Origin: Deltaproteobacteria bacterium
GTDB taxonomy: Bacteria; Desulfobacterota; Syntrophia; Syntrophales; Smithellaceae
Assembly (NCBI GenBank): GCA_019136325.1
Contig: JAGVUJ010000011.1
Span: forward strand, 1 to 17,300
Direction: 5' to 3'
DNA: 17,300 nt
Shown here: piece by piece, positions 6,495-14,159 of the stretch
Numbering within the stretch: the stretch's first letter is position 1
Layout: each line of letters opens with the position of its first letter
The notes under the pieces: model-generated
What the model was told of the DNA's origin: nothing
The model's database searches: none
What the model saw: only the letters and a program-made list of their open reading frames with translations
Program-made: the position numbers and the translations under genes

Positions 6495-7385
6495 TTACGG
6501 CAGGTATAAAAGGGGATCGCAGGCTTTACCTTTCACGCGAATTTCAAAATTCATGTAAATTTCACCGGTTTCATCTTTTTCGCCCATCTCGGCGATGATG
6601 TCCCCTTTCGCGACACTTTTATCGATGCTGACCAGTCTTTTCTTCAGATGCGTATAGACGGTGGAAAACTTGTCTCTATGGCGGATAATCATTGTCTCGC
6701 CGAAAACCGGTAATTTTGATGAAAAAATAACCGTTCCGGATTCTGCGGCCTTAACCTTTTTTTTCGTCCCGGCAACAATTTTTATCCAGTTATTGTTCGT
6801 TTTATTGGGCTGAACACCGAAACGGGCCTTGACGTCGCCGCGCACCGGCCAGATGAATTTGTTCCTGCCCGGATTCACTTTTTTTTCGGTGACGAACGTT
6901 GCGCCGACAGATTCCTTTTTTCTACCGGAGGATTTACCGGACGGAATCGTTGCTGCGGCTGTATCCTGAATATTCTTTGCGGGGGGAGACTCCTTGGGAA
7001 CGAATAATTCTTTTGGGCCGGGTGCCTTGCTGTTTATTTTATCCTCGATACCGGTTGAATCATTTTGGGACTTTGGGGGTTGCCGGACACCAACATCCGC
7101 ATCTTTACCATCGGCGGTATCATCGATGACCCGTTCGGCGGACGGAATGAACAGGACTGAATTTTCATGAATGGAATTCACATCATCAATCTTATTGACT
7201 GCGACCAAATCCTGGACTGAGACACCATAAGCACGGGCGATGCTCCAAACCGTTTCATGCTTTTTCACCAGGTGATAAACGCCCGACGCCTGAGCTTTTT
7301 GCAATTGAGGGGGCAAACAGGAAAAAATAAAAGAAATCAGAACAATAAAAAAAAACGATTTTAATGAAGGAGCTATTTTCCCCAT
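6495..7385 (-). CDS. nlpD: NlpD-like LysM and degenerate LytM (M23) envelope protein
   Basis: This is a 296-residue protein starting at the ATG at 7385 (GGGGAG 5 bases upstream) and overlapping the end of pcm by 13 bases. Residues 1-22 are a hydrophobic export signal, ending in IFSC (Cys23, possible lipidation) or alternatively in AQA (31-33). A LysM peptidoglycan-binding domain covers about 36-83, a low-complexity linker rich in K, P and S about 84-175, and an M23/LytM fold 176-296 (FIWPVRGDVKARFG, TVYTHLKK, NFEIRVKGK). The zinc ligands are gone: the HxGxD site reads NNNWIKI and the HxH site ends in Asn279. It is therefore unlikely to be a peptidase and more like NlpD/EnvC, which activate cell-wall amidases in the periplasm during septum splitting. 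The pcm-nlpD order supports NlpD. Its amidase partner is not in the window. Confidence 0.85.
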   Translation of the reverse strand: MGKIAPSLKSFFFIVLISFIFSCLPPQLQKAQASGVYHLVKKHETVWSIARAYGVSVQDLVAVNKIDDVNSIHENSVLFIPSAERVIDDTADGKDADVGVRQPPKSQNDSTGIEDKINSKAPGPKELFVPKESPPAKNIQDTAAATIPSGKSSGRKKESVGATFVTEKKVNPGRNKFIWPVRGDVKARFGVQPNKTNNNWIKIVAGTKKKVKAAESGTVIFSSKLPVFGETMIIRHRDKFSTVYTHLKKRLVSIDKSVAKGDIIAEMGEKDETGEIYMNFEIRVKGKACDPLLYLP

Positions 7386-8026
7386 CCGCTCTCCCCTATC
7401 AAACTGACAAAGCGGCATCCGCCCAGATCCTCCCGGATGATTTCCTCGGGATTTTCTTCGGAACGGGTAAGCTTATAGAGCGTTTGCACATCGCGATCTC
7501 CCGATGGCACGACCATCCTGCCGCCGACCGCAAGCTGACTCAGCAAATAACGGGGAATCTCCGGAACGGCAGCCGTTGTGATAATGGCATCAAAGGGAGC
7601 TTCTTCTTTCCAACCGTAGGATCCGTCGCCGACCCGGATGGCAACATTGTATAAATTCAAGCTGTCAAGAATTCTGCGGGCGTTGGTTGCCAGTGACGCA
7701 ATCCGTTCCACCGAAAAAACCCGATCCGCCAGGCAGGCCAGAACAGCTGTCTGATAACCGGACCCCGTGCCTATTTCCAGAACCCTTTCCCTGCCCGTCA
7801 ACGCCAGCGCCTGCGTCATGAGAGCGACAATATACGGCTGTGATATGGTCTGATGTTCGCCAATCGGCAGAGGGCTGTCGTAATACGCCTGTTCAATCAG
7901 GCCTTCATCAACAAAAAGATGGCGCGGAACCGTTTCCATCGCTTTCAGCACGCGCACATCGCTTATGCCACGTGCCTTGATCTGCGCTTCCACCATCCGC
8001 ATTCGTGGTTTTTTGAATCTGTCCAT
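7373..8026 (-). CDS. pcm: Protein-L-isoaspartate O-methyltransferase
   Basis: The protein is 217 residues, the usual length. The ATG at 8026 shares its A with the stop of the preceding gene (TAATG), and AGGCGG lies 7 bases upstream; a TTG two codons earlier is less likely. TISQPYIVA (60-68) is the family substrate-side motif, VLEIGTGSG (82-90) is the SAM-binding motif I, and VGDGSYGW, PFDAIITTAA and GGRMVVPSG follow in the expected order. It methylates the carboxyl of isoaspartyl residues in aged proteins, allowing their return to aspartate. Translation appears coupled both to the coiled-coil gene upstream and to nlpD downstream. Confidence 0.96.
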   Translation of the reverse strand: MDRFKKPRMRMVEAQIKARGISDVRVLKAMETVPRHLFVDEGLIEQAYYDSPLPIGEHQTISQPYIVALMTQALALTGRERVLEIGTGSGYQTAVLACLADRVFSVERIASLATNARRILDSLNLYNVAIRVGDGSYGWKEEAPFDAIITTAAVPEIPRYLLSQLAVGGRMVVPSGDRDVQTLYKLTRSEENPEEIIREDLGGCRFVSLIGESGWGK

Positions 8027-8427
8027 TAACAAACCGCCTGCATCTTTTTTTTCTTTTCCGGAACACCGTAAATTTTCTGCACCATGTCGTGGCGCCTCAA
8101 CCCCAGCGCTTCCCTCGTAACGATCAAATAATAATATTGAAGCTGGGCTTTCCGGCGAATAGAATTGAATTCTTCTATTTTACAGTTTATCTCTTCGTAG
8201 AATATCTTTTTCTGGCGCAATGCCACCGAATGATCGTTTTTGCTGTCCAGAGCATGGATCAGCGATGTGATAATTTCTATTTCACCTTCGATGCGTTTCA
8301 TCTTTTCCAAAACTTCTTCCACCGCCCAGCTGGCACGTGTCAACACCGCGGCTTTTTCCCGCAATAACTCCTCGAGCACGCTGTCCTGCTGATCGCTTTT
8401 TATTTTTTGTACAGTCTTCTGATCCAT
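8026..8427 (-). CDS. Small coiled-coil protein, unknown function
   Basis: I do not recognise this gene. From the ATG at 8427 it encodes 133 residues; a TTG at 8487 would add 20 residues, and neither start has a good ribosome site, so the start is uncertain. About residues 10-60 carry heptad-like repeats (SVLEELLREKAAVLT, AVEEVLEKMKRIEGEI), then a second helix (KIFYEEINCKIEEFNSIRRK), then YYYLIVTREALGLRRHD and a basic tail, PEKKKKMQAVC. There is no signal peptide or membrane span. It lies between queD (stop 8567) and pcm and ends in TAATG with pcm, which argues that it is really translated. Length and helix content are loosely like flagellar chaperones such as FlgN, but no flagellar gene is nearby and I do not support that. 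Confidence 0.75.
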   Translation of the reverse strand: MDQKTVQKIKSDQQDSVLEELLREKAAVLTRASWAVEEVLEKMKRIEGEIEIITSLIHALDSKNDHSVALRQKKIFYEEINCKIEEFNSIRRKAQLQYYYLIVTREALGLRRHDMVQKIYGVPEKKKKMQAVC

Positions 8428-8566
8428 GGTTTTCAATGCATGTTGCTTGTTTGAGCAACTATCACTGACGACGTTATTTTTCAACAAAAAACGGGAATGT
8501 AAATTCTGCGCCGGAGGTCGGAAGGCATTTTCCCCGCGGCACTGGAAAGGCGCATGATTGCCGCGA

Positions 8567-8929
8567 TTAATCCCTGTTTCCGCGATAGACGCAACCGGAT
8601 TCCGGACTTTCCTGAACGACCACTTTGCTCAATTGGGGCAATGAAATATGCAGACGATTCCATATCCACACGGCGATATTCTCCGATGTGGAATTTTCCA
8701 GTCCGTGAATGTCGTTTAAATATTTATGATCGAGGTCATCCAGCACGGGCTGAAAAGCACGATCGATATCGGCAAAATCCATCACCCAACCGCAGCGGAG
8801 ATCAACAGGCCCCTGAAGGTGAATTTCCACGCGAAAGGAATGACCATGCATGTCCGAACATTTATGCCCCGCTCCGGCATTCGGCAGCCGATGCGCCGCG
8901 TCGAATTTATAAACTTTGAAAATTTCCAC
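8567..8929 (-). CDS. queD: 6-carboxy-5,6,7,8-tetrahydropterin synthase
   Basis: The protein is 120 residues, typical for QueD. The start is GTG at 8929 with GGGAAG 5 bases before it; the N-terminus MEIFKVYKFDAAHRL fits the family. Zinc ligands are His13, His28 and His30 (MHGHSF), the catalytic cysteine is Cys24, and GWVMDFADID, LDHKYLND, NSTSENIA and VQESPESG are all in place, including Glu107. It converts 7,8-dihydroneopterin triphosphate to 6-carboxytetrahydropterin, the second step of preQ0/queuosine synthesis. It starts 11 bases after queE ends, and queC is just upstream of queE, so the three are one operon. Confidence 0.96.
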   Translation of the reverse strand: MEIFKVYKFDAAHRLPNAGAGHKCSDMHGHSFRVEIHLQGPVDLRCGWVMDFADIDRAFQPVLDDLDHKYLNDIHGLENSTSENIAVWIWNRLHISLPQLSKVVVQESPESGCVYRGNRD

Positions 8930-8940
8930 GTGTTCTTCCC

Positions 8941-9582
8941 TTATCGAATACCTAAAATTTTATGGGTCTGTAAACTCAACCGCCATTGTGGATGCGATAA
9001 AACATATTCCAGCGCCGCACGGACATTCATGTCCTGATCCGGGGACGCCAATGGCTGGAGGAAAAAATGCTGAAAATCCAGCGTCGCATATTGCTCGGGG
9101 TCAGCACCTTCCTGCGGGAAAACAAGTTTTAATTCCTGTCCCGAGCGCAATAATAATTGAGCGCCGGCTTTGGGACTGACACAAACCCAGTCGATTCCTG
9201 CCGGCGGCACTATCGTTCCATTGGTTTCCACGGCGATTTCAAAACCTTTTCCGTGCAAAGCCGATAGAAACTCCGCATCGATCTGCAACAGCGGTTCTCC
9301 GCCCGTGCAAACAACAAAAGGTCTCACCGGATCTGAGCTCTTTCCCGGCCACAGTTTACGAATTTTTTCAGACAACTCTTTCCCGTTTTGATAAACCCCG
9401 CCTTCCGGCCCATTGCACCCGACAAAATCCGTATCGCAAAATTTACAAACGGCTTCCCTGCGATCCGATGCTTTGCCCGACCACAAATTGCATCCGGCAA
9501 AACGGCAGAATACCGCCGGACGTCCCGTATAAAAACCTTCTCCCTGAACGGAAAAAAATATTTCTTTAATAAGATAACTCAA
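8941..9582 (-). CDS. queE: 7-carboxy-7-deazaguanine synthase (radical SAM)
   Basis: This is a 213-residue protein. The start appears to be TTG at 9582: AAAGG, overlapping the stop codon of queC, lies 9 bases upstream, and MSYLIKEIFFSVQGEG aligns with QueE N-termini. No in-frame ATG serves. The cluster cysteines are Cys31, Cys46 and Cys49, that is CX14CX2C, the extended spacing known from some QueE enzymes rather than CX3CX2C. GGEP (94-97) and VETNGT follow, as in radical SAM proteins. It turns 6-carboxytetrahydropterin into 7-carboxy-7-deazaguanine using SAM, magnesium and a 4Fe-4S cluster. Confidence 0.96.
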   Translation of the reverse strand: MSYLIKEIFFSVQGEGFYTGRPAVFCRFAGCNLWSGKASDRREAVCKFCDTDFVGCNGPEGGVYQNGKELSEKIRKLWPGKSSDPVRPFVVCTGGEPLLQIDAEFLSALHGKGFEIAVETNGTIVPPAGIDWVCVSPKAGAQLLLRSGQELKLVFPQEGADPEQYATLDFQHFFLQPLASPDQDMNVRAALEYVLSHPQWRLSLQTHKILGIR

Positions 9583-9594
9583 AACCGTTAGCCT

Positions 9595-10293
9595 TTATTT
9601 CGAATATTTTACAGGATCGGTCAAACCGGCGTCGCGAAAACCCTTCAGACGTAAAAGACAGGAATCGCAGGCTCCGCAGGCCCTCCCGGAGGGCGACGGA
9701 TCATAGCAACTATGCGTCAGACTGTAATCCACGCCCAGTTCCATACCCTTGGTGATAATCTGCGCTTTGCTCATCTTAATGAGCGGCGCATGAATTTTCA
9801 GCCTTTGTTTGTTTTCAACGCCGGATCGGGTGGCCAGGTCGGCCATCTTTTGATAGGCGGCAAGATATCCGGGACGGCAATCGGGATAACCGCTGTAGTC
9901 CAAGACATTCACGCCGATAAAAATATCCCCGGCTCCGATCACTTCCGCCCAGGCCAGAGCATGGGACAGAAATATCGTGTTGCGTGCCGGCACATACGTT
10001 ACGGGAATATCTTTTTTCATCTGAGCCGCTTTTCTGTTCTTGGGCACGCTGATATCGGCCGTCAGTGCGGATCCGCCGATTTTACGCAAATCGAGATCCA
10101 GGATCAAATGCCGGGCCGCTTTATTTTCTTTGGCAATCCGCCGGGCCGCTTTCAACTCCACGGCATGGCGCTGGCCATAACTGAAACTTAAGGCGTAGAT
10201 TTCAAAACCCGCATTCCGGGCAATCGCCAGCGTTGTGGCGGAATCAATTCCGCCGCTTAATAAAACAACGGCTTTAATCTTTTTTTTTGTCAT
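9595..10293 (-). CDS. queC: 7-cyano-7-deazaguanine synthase
   Basis: The protein has 232 residues from the ATG at 10293, which gives a family-like N-terminus ([18 protein letters not shown]). An in-frame ATG at 10311 is also possible, and neither has a good ribosome site. The PP-loop SGGIDS is at 13-18, [10 protein letters not shown] and [15 protein letters not shown] follow, and the zinc-binding cysteines Cys196, Cys206, Cys209 and Cys212 close the protein. It converts 7-carboxy-7-deazaguanine to preQ0 with ATP and ammonia. It lies 22 bases after the TatD-family gene and 12 bases before queE. A run of nine A follows the second codon. Confidence 0.95.
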   Translation of the reverse strand: MTKKKIKAVVLLSGGIDSATTLAIARNAGFEIYALSFSYGQRHAVELKAARRIAKENKAARHLILDLDLRKIGGSALTADISVPKNRKAAQMKKDIPVTYVPARNTIFLSHALAWAEVIGAGDIFIGVNVLDYSGYPDCRPGYLAAYQKMADLATRSGVENKQRLKIHAPLIKMSKAQIITKGMELGVDYSLTHSCYDPSPSGRACGACDSCLLRLKGFRDAGLTDPVKYSK

Positions 10294-10315
10294 GTTGATA
10301 CCGGATACCATGGCA

Positions 10316-11098
10316 TTAAACGACGCGGGAAGAAGATTCAATGCCAAAAAGATTCATCGTATTGAGGGATGTTTGCCGCGCGACGTCTTCCCATGATATT
10401 TTTTTTATTTCTGCGACTTTCTTCGCCGTATGAATGATAAAAGCCGGCTCGTTTCTCTTGCCGCGGTGCGGCACAGGCGTCAGATACGGAGCGTCCGTCT
10501 CCAGCAACAGCGATGACAACGGCACATGTTCCACGACACCCCGCGTTTTTCCCGATTTGTCAAACGTGACCACGCCGGGAATGGAAATATAGAATCCGAG
10601 ATCGATACATTTTCCGGCCATGGCATAATCGCCGGAAAAGCAGTGAAACACTCCGCGTCTCACACCGGACGATTTAACGGTCTCGAGAGATTCCCGATGC
10701 GCTTCGCGATCATGGATGACGACGGGAAGCCTCAGTTCCTTCGCTAATTCCAATTGTTGAGCGAACATTTCCAGTTGCTTTTCACGAGGCGATATATTGC
10801 GGAAAAAATCCAGGCCGATTTCCCCGTAGGCGACAATCTTTTTACTTTGACAGATAAGTTCCTTCAACGCGTCCAGAGTGTTTTGATCCGTTTTGGCCAC
10901 GTCATGGGGATGAACGCCCACCGTCGCATAAATGTTTTCGTATTTTTCAGCGAGCGCGGCGGCCTTGCCGCTGAGGTTGAGATTGGTTCCTACCGTGACA
11001 ATCCTGTCAACTCCCGCTGCTCCGGCTCGCCTGATAACCTCCTCACGGTCGGCATCAAACTCTCTCATTTCCAGATGAGCATGGGAATCAATCAACAT
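10316..11098 (-). CDS. TatD-family metal-dependent hydrolase
   Basis: The protein is 260 residues, full family length. Metal-site residues are all visible: His6 and His8 (DSHAH), His63 and His65 in GVHPH, Glu93 in GEIGLDFF, His129 in VVIHDREA, His152 in FHCFSGD and Asp202 in LETDAPYL. TatD-type proteins are TIM-barrel 3'-5' DNases acting on damaged or single-stranded DNA; which paralogue (TatD or YcfH-like) cannot be decided. The ATG at 11098 has no clear ribosome site but sits 6 bases after the stop of the 55-residue gene upstream, so translation is probably coupled. It heads toward queC in the same operon. Confidence 0.94.
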   Translation of the reverse strand: MLIDSHAHLEMREFDADREEVIRRAGAAGVDRIVTVGTNLNLSGKAAALAEKYENIYATVGVHPHDVAKTDQNTLDALKELICQSKKIVAYGEIGLDFFRNISPREKQLEMFAQQLELAKELRLPVVIHDREAHRESLETVKSSGVRRGVFHCFSGDYAMAGKCIDLGFYISIPGVVTFDKSGKTRGVVEHVPLSSLLLETDAPYLTPVPHRGKRNEPAFIIHTAKKVAEIKKISWEDVARQTSLNTMNLFGIESSSRVV

Positions 11099-11104
11099 AA
11101 AAAA

Positions 11105-11272
11105 CTATTTCTTGTCTTCATCAAGAGTGACTTCTTCCGCATTGTCAGATACGTCGGGAAGTTTTTTCACAAGCGCCTGCACATCTTTTTCGGAAATTTC
11201 GCCCTGCATAAGTTTGCGCGAAAGCATTCTTCTGTCATGGCTGATTGATTCTGCGTTGACTTTTCTTGACAT
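11105..11272 (-). CDS. Small charged protein (55 aa) ahead of the TatD-family gene
   Basis: The ATG at 11272 has GGAGAAGG about 6 bases upstream, one of the best ribosome sites in the cluster, and the frame runs 55 codons to TAG at 11105. The protein begins MSRKVNAESISHDRRMLSRK, continues with LMQGEISEKDVQALVKKLPD and ends in an acidic tail (EEVTLDEDKK). It is hydrophilic and probably helical, with no export signal. I do not recognise it. The strong ribosome site, six-base gap to the TatD-family gene and balanced codon use support a real gene, apparently the first of the que-pcm-nlpD cluster. Confidence 0.75.
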   Translation of the reverse strand: MSRKVNAESISHDRRMLSRKLMQGEISEKDVQALVKKLPDVSDNAEEVTLDEDKK

Positions 11273-11306
11273 ATGATCCCTTCTCCTTGCGTTAATGAAC
11301 GTTTGG

Positions 11307-11335
11307 CTTCTAATATATTTTTACGATTTAATCAA
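11307..11335 (-). promoter_or_regulatory. Weak candidate promoter for the tatD-que-pcm-nlpD cluster
   Basis: On the minus strand TTGATT (11335-11330), 17 bases, then TAGAAG (11312-11307); each box matches four of six consensus bases. It lies in the only sizeable AT-rich gap (11273-11364) upstream of the cluster, but the match is poor. Confidence 0.25.
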
Positions 11336-11364
11336 CTGTGAACCCTTCCGGCTGCCGAAATGAA

Positions 11365-12192
11365 TTATTTTTTCAAACGGGGATCCAGCAAGTCCCGGAT
11401 GCCCTCCCCCAGCAGATTATAGCCGACAACGGTAATCAGGATCGCCAGTCCGGGGAAAAGAGAAAGCCACCAGGCGATATCGATATTATCCTTGCCAGCC
11501 GTCAGAATGTTGCCCCAGCTCGGCGTGGGCGGTTGCACGCCGATGCCCAGGAAACTCAAGGCCGACTCGGTAAGAATCGCCCCGGCAATGCCCAGTGTGG
11601 CCGCAACCAGAATGGACGCCATCGAATTGGGCAGAATGTGCATGAAAATGATGCGAGAATCGCTTGCCCCGATCGCTCTGGCAGCCTGAACGAAATCCCG
11701 CTCGCGCAATGAAATAAAATCAGCCCGCACCAGCCGGGTCACGCCCATCCAGCCGGTCAGTCCGATGATGATCATGATGTTCCAGATGGAAGGTTCCAGA
11801 AAAGCGATGACGGCCAGAATCAGAAAAAAGGTGGGAAAGCAAAGCATAATATCCACGAATCGCATAATGACGGAATCGACCCAGCCGCCATAGTATCCGG
11901 ATACAGCTCCCAGCAAGGTTCCGACGATGATGGCCAGTCCCGTGGCCACAAAACCGACTTTCAGAGAAATTCTTGCTCCCCAGATCATTCGGGACAGCAC
12001 ATCCCGTCCCAGTTGATCGGTTCCGAACCAGTGATGCATCGACGGCGCGGCCAGGACATGGTTTAAATCGATCTGTCCGGGATCATGGGGAGCCAGCCAC
12101 GGCGCCAGAATGGAAATAATCAGCAGCAGTAAAACCAGCGCGCCGCCGGTTAACATCAGTTTGTTTTTATATATGGTGGACCATGCATTCAT
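11365..12192 (-). CDS. Dipeptide/oligopeptide ABC transporter permease (DppC/OppC type)
   Basis: The protein has 275 residues from the ATG at 12192, 13 bases after the stop of the partner permease. An earlier in-frame start would overlap that gene and add a non-family N-terminus. After one N-terminal membrane helix (about 13-32) comes the family signature FGTDQLGRDVLSR (56-68), then five more hydrophobic segments, with the EAA coupling loop AARAIGASDSRIIFMHILPN at 170-189. It forms the inner-membrane channel with the DppB-like partner. Substrate is not readable (peptides, nickel and other small compounds are all known for the family). Confidence 0.93.
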   Translation of the reverse strand: MNAWSTIYKNKLMLTGGALVLLLLIISILAPWLAPHDPGQIDLNHVLAAPSMHHWFGTDQLGRDVLSRMIWGARISLKVGFVATGLAIIVGTLLGAVSGYYGGWVDSVIMRFVDIMLCFPTFFLILAVIAFLEPSIWNIMIIIGLTGWMGVTRLVRADFISLRERDFVQAARAIGASDSRIIFMHILPNSMASILVAATLGIAGAILTESALSFLGIGVQPPTPSWGNILTAGKDNIDIAWWLSLFPGLAILITVVGYNLLGEGIRDLLDPRLKK

Positions 12193-12205
12193 CTTTTTAA
12201 GCCCA

Positions 12206-13180
12206 TCAGGATATTCGTATACGCGGGTCCGCCACCGCATACGACACATCGGCAATCAAATTACCCACCAGGGTCAAAATCGCGCCGATCAGCAGAATCC
12301 CCATAATGGTTGGATAATCTCTCGCCATCACCGACATATAAAAAAGCTGCCCCATGCCGGGAATCGCAAAGATTGTTTCGAAGATAACACTGCCGCCGAT
12401 GAGTCCGGGAATGGACAGCCCCAAAATCGTTATGGCCGGCAACAGCGCGTTGCGCAGCGCGTGTCTGTAGATAACGTCTCGTTCGCTCAACCCTTTGGCG
12501 CGAGCCGTCATGATGTAATCCTGCCTGATCACCTCCAGCATGTTGGCCCTCATGTAGCGGGAAAGACCCGCCAGTCCGCCGAAAGCGGAAACAAGAACCG
12601 GCAAAACCAGATGCTTGACCAGATCAACCAGCTGTTCCCAAACGCCGAGGTATTCATAATTCAAGGAACGCAGACCGGAAATCGGCAGCCAGCCCAGATG
12701 AATGCCGAAAAAAATCATCAGCAGCAAAGCCAGCCAGAAAGTGGGCACGGCAAAACCGATAAAAACGAAGACGGTCGTCACCTTATCGAAAAGCGAATCC
12801 TGATGAACGGCGGACAATACGCCAATCGGCACGGCGACGGCGATAATGATCAAAAGCGATAAGAAATTTATCAAAATGGTGATGGGCAGTCTTTCCATAA
12901 TTTTATCGGCGACCGGACGATGATCGGACGAAAAGGAAACGCCCAGATCTCCGCGGCCGATTTTTTTCAACCAGGAACCGTACTGAACATAAATCGGCTT
13001 ATCCAGTTCATATAAAGCATTGAGCCGTTCTTTCATTTCCTGAGAAGCTTTCGGATTCATTTCCGTCTGTAAATCGGTTGGCGAACCCGGCGCCAGATGC
13101 ATCACAAAAAAACAAATAATGGTAATCCCCAGCAATAGCGGAATCATAAATAATGTTCTTTTAACGATATATCTGAGCAA
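12206..13180 (-). CDS. Dipeptide/oligopeptide ABC transporter permease (DppB/OppB type)
   Basis: This is a 324-residue membrane protein. The start is TTG at 13180 with AGGGGA a few bases upstream; the N-terminus [18 protein letters not shown] is typical. It has the long periplasmic segment after helix 1 (with [13 protein letters not shown] and GDLGVSF), the usual further helices, the EAA loop [20 protein letters not shown] at 224-243, and the [10 protein letters not shown] segment near 270-279. It pairs with the DppC-like permease downstream. Neither a periplasmic binding protein nor the two ATPases are in the window, so the transporter must draw these from elsewhere. Confidence 0.94.
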   Translation of the reverse strand: MLRYIVKRTLFMIPLLLGITIICFFVMHLAPGSPTDLQTEMNPKASQEMKERLNALYELDKPIYVQYGSWLKKIGRGDLGVSFSSDHRPVADKIMERLPITILINFLSLLIIIAVAVPIGVLSAVHQDSLFDKVTTVFVFIGFAVPTFWLALLLMIFFGIHLGWLPISGLRSLNYEYLGVWEQLVDLVKHLVLPVLVSAFGGLAGLSRYMRANMLEVIRQDYIMTARAKGLSERDVIYRHALRNALLPAITILGLSIPGLIGGSVIFETIFAIPGMGQLFYMSVMARDYPTIMGILLIGAILTLVGNLIADVSYAVADPRIRIS

Positions 13181-13209
13181 AACATTCCCCTGACGTATTA
13201 TTCAATATC

Positions 13210-14004
13210 TCATTTTAAAAACTTTAATAGTTCCATTCTGTTGATATTTTCAAGCGACGCGGTAAGGTTATTCGGGTTGTGAGCCTCCAGGGTGACAGTC
13301 GGGGAGACTTTCATCTTCCGGAGAAACTGAAAAAGGTCGTCAAAAGGAAACGTCCCTTGACCCACCGGAAGATGCTCGTCGCGCTGTCCGAAATTATCGT
13401 GCAGATGCAGATGTCCCAGATACTTTCCCAGTTCCTTCAGCCAGACACGCAAAGGTTCATGGGAAAAAACATTAAAGTGTCCCGCATCAAAACAAAAACA
13501 GACGCGGTCGGAAGAAAGCGCTTCGAATAATCGGCGCAGAACCCAGGGATTTTTTTCGTACACATTTTCCAGCGCAATAATTGTGTTCACATCCTGCGCC
13601 AGCGCTGATAATTCCTGCCAGGTTTTGACGCTGCTCTCCAGCCACAAATCGTCGCCGAAAACATAATAACGCTCGTCAAAGGACGCATGACAAACAACTT
13701 TAGACGGATGATAATAAGGCGCAAGATCAAAAACCTGCTTTATCCGGTCAATACTTGTACGCCGGATTTTATCATCCAGCGCGCCCGGACGTAAATCGAT
13801 AAAAGGCGCATGAAAAGTAAATTTTAAGCCGGCATCGTTAAGGACATTCGCGATTTCGATACATTGTGCTTTATCCAGACTCTCCAGAACCCAGTGATGA
13901 AAATAGATTTCCAGATTCAGTTGCTTTTGAAGAATCCTCTCCAGATGCTTCGGCAAAAGATGATACGGCATATGCGCATGAACTTTGCTGATAATATCCT
14001 GCAT
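13210..14004 (-). CDS. Xylose isomerase-like TIM-barrel protein (sugar phosphate isomerase/AP endonuclease 2 fold)
   Basis: This is a 264-residue soluble protein. AAAAGGG lies 5 bases before the ATG. Metal-binding residues in the order of this fold are seen: His65 (TFHAPF), His106 (VCHASFD), Glu146 (ALENVYE), Asp173 and His176 (FDAGHFN), His200/His202 and Asp203 (HLHLHDN), His211 (DEHLPVGQG) and Glu240 (TLEAH). The set is complete, so it is probably an active metal enzyme. Members include sugar isomerases/epimerases and endonuclease IV; the HLHLHDN...DEHLPVGQG run favours the sugar isomerase/epimerase branch, but the substrate is unknown. It ends 29 bases before the ABC permease pair, so it may belong to their transcript. 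Confidence 0.88.
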   Translation of the reverse strand: MQDIISKVHAHMPYHLLPKHLERILQKQLNLEIYFHHWVLESLDKAQCIEIANVLNDAGLKFTFHAPFIDLRPGALDDKIRRTSIDRIKQVFDLAPYYHPSKVVCHASFDERYYVFGDDLWLESSVKTWQELSALAQDVNTIIALENVYEKNPWVLRRLFEALSSDRVCFCFDAGHFNVFSHEPLRVWLKELGKYLGHLHLHDNFGQRDEHLPVGQGTFPFDDLFQFLRKMKVSPTVTLEAHNPNNLTASLENINRMELLKFLK

Positions 14005-14128
14005 TACAACCCTTTTAATTAATTGCTGAATTGGACCGAGAAAGCTGTTATCATAGCTGTATCTTTTTCACAACGGCCAAATGACTGAAACAAAACATTC
14101 CGACACCGCACTACACGTTGATTAAAAC

Positions 14129-14159
14129 AAGCTGAAAATTAAATATTTTCTTCAAGCTT
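14129..14159 (-). terminator. Weak candidate terminator at the end of the RND gene
   Basis: On the minus strand the last codons (AAGCTTGAAGAAAAT) pair imperfectly, with two bulges, with ATTTTCAGCTT just beyond the stop, followed by GTTTTAATC. The stem is AT-rich and overlaps the coding end, so it is doubtful. The remainder of 14005-14138 shows nothing clear. Confidence 0.2.

Noticed and set aside
6495..7385. Calling the LysM-M23 protein an active zinc endopeptidase
   Set aside because: Both the HxGxD and HxH metal-site motifs are missing; only the YTHL histidine remains.
8442..8459. Small hairpin GTTGCT-N6-AGCAAC near the start of the coiled-coil gene
   Set aside because: There is no U tract and it has only a six-base stem; it lies at the uncertain 5' end of a gene, so it is not called as a terminator or operator.
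12110..12862. A 250-codon plus-strand open frame over the two ABC permeases
   Set aside because: It is antisense to well-conserved permease sequence including the EAA loop; composition (Q, N, H, R rich) is that of a complement of membrane-protein codons.
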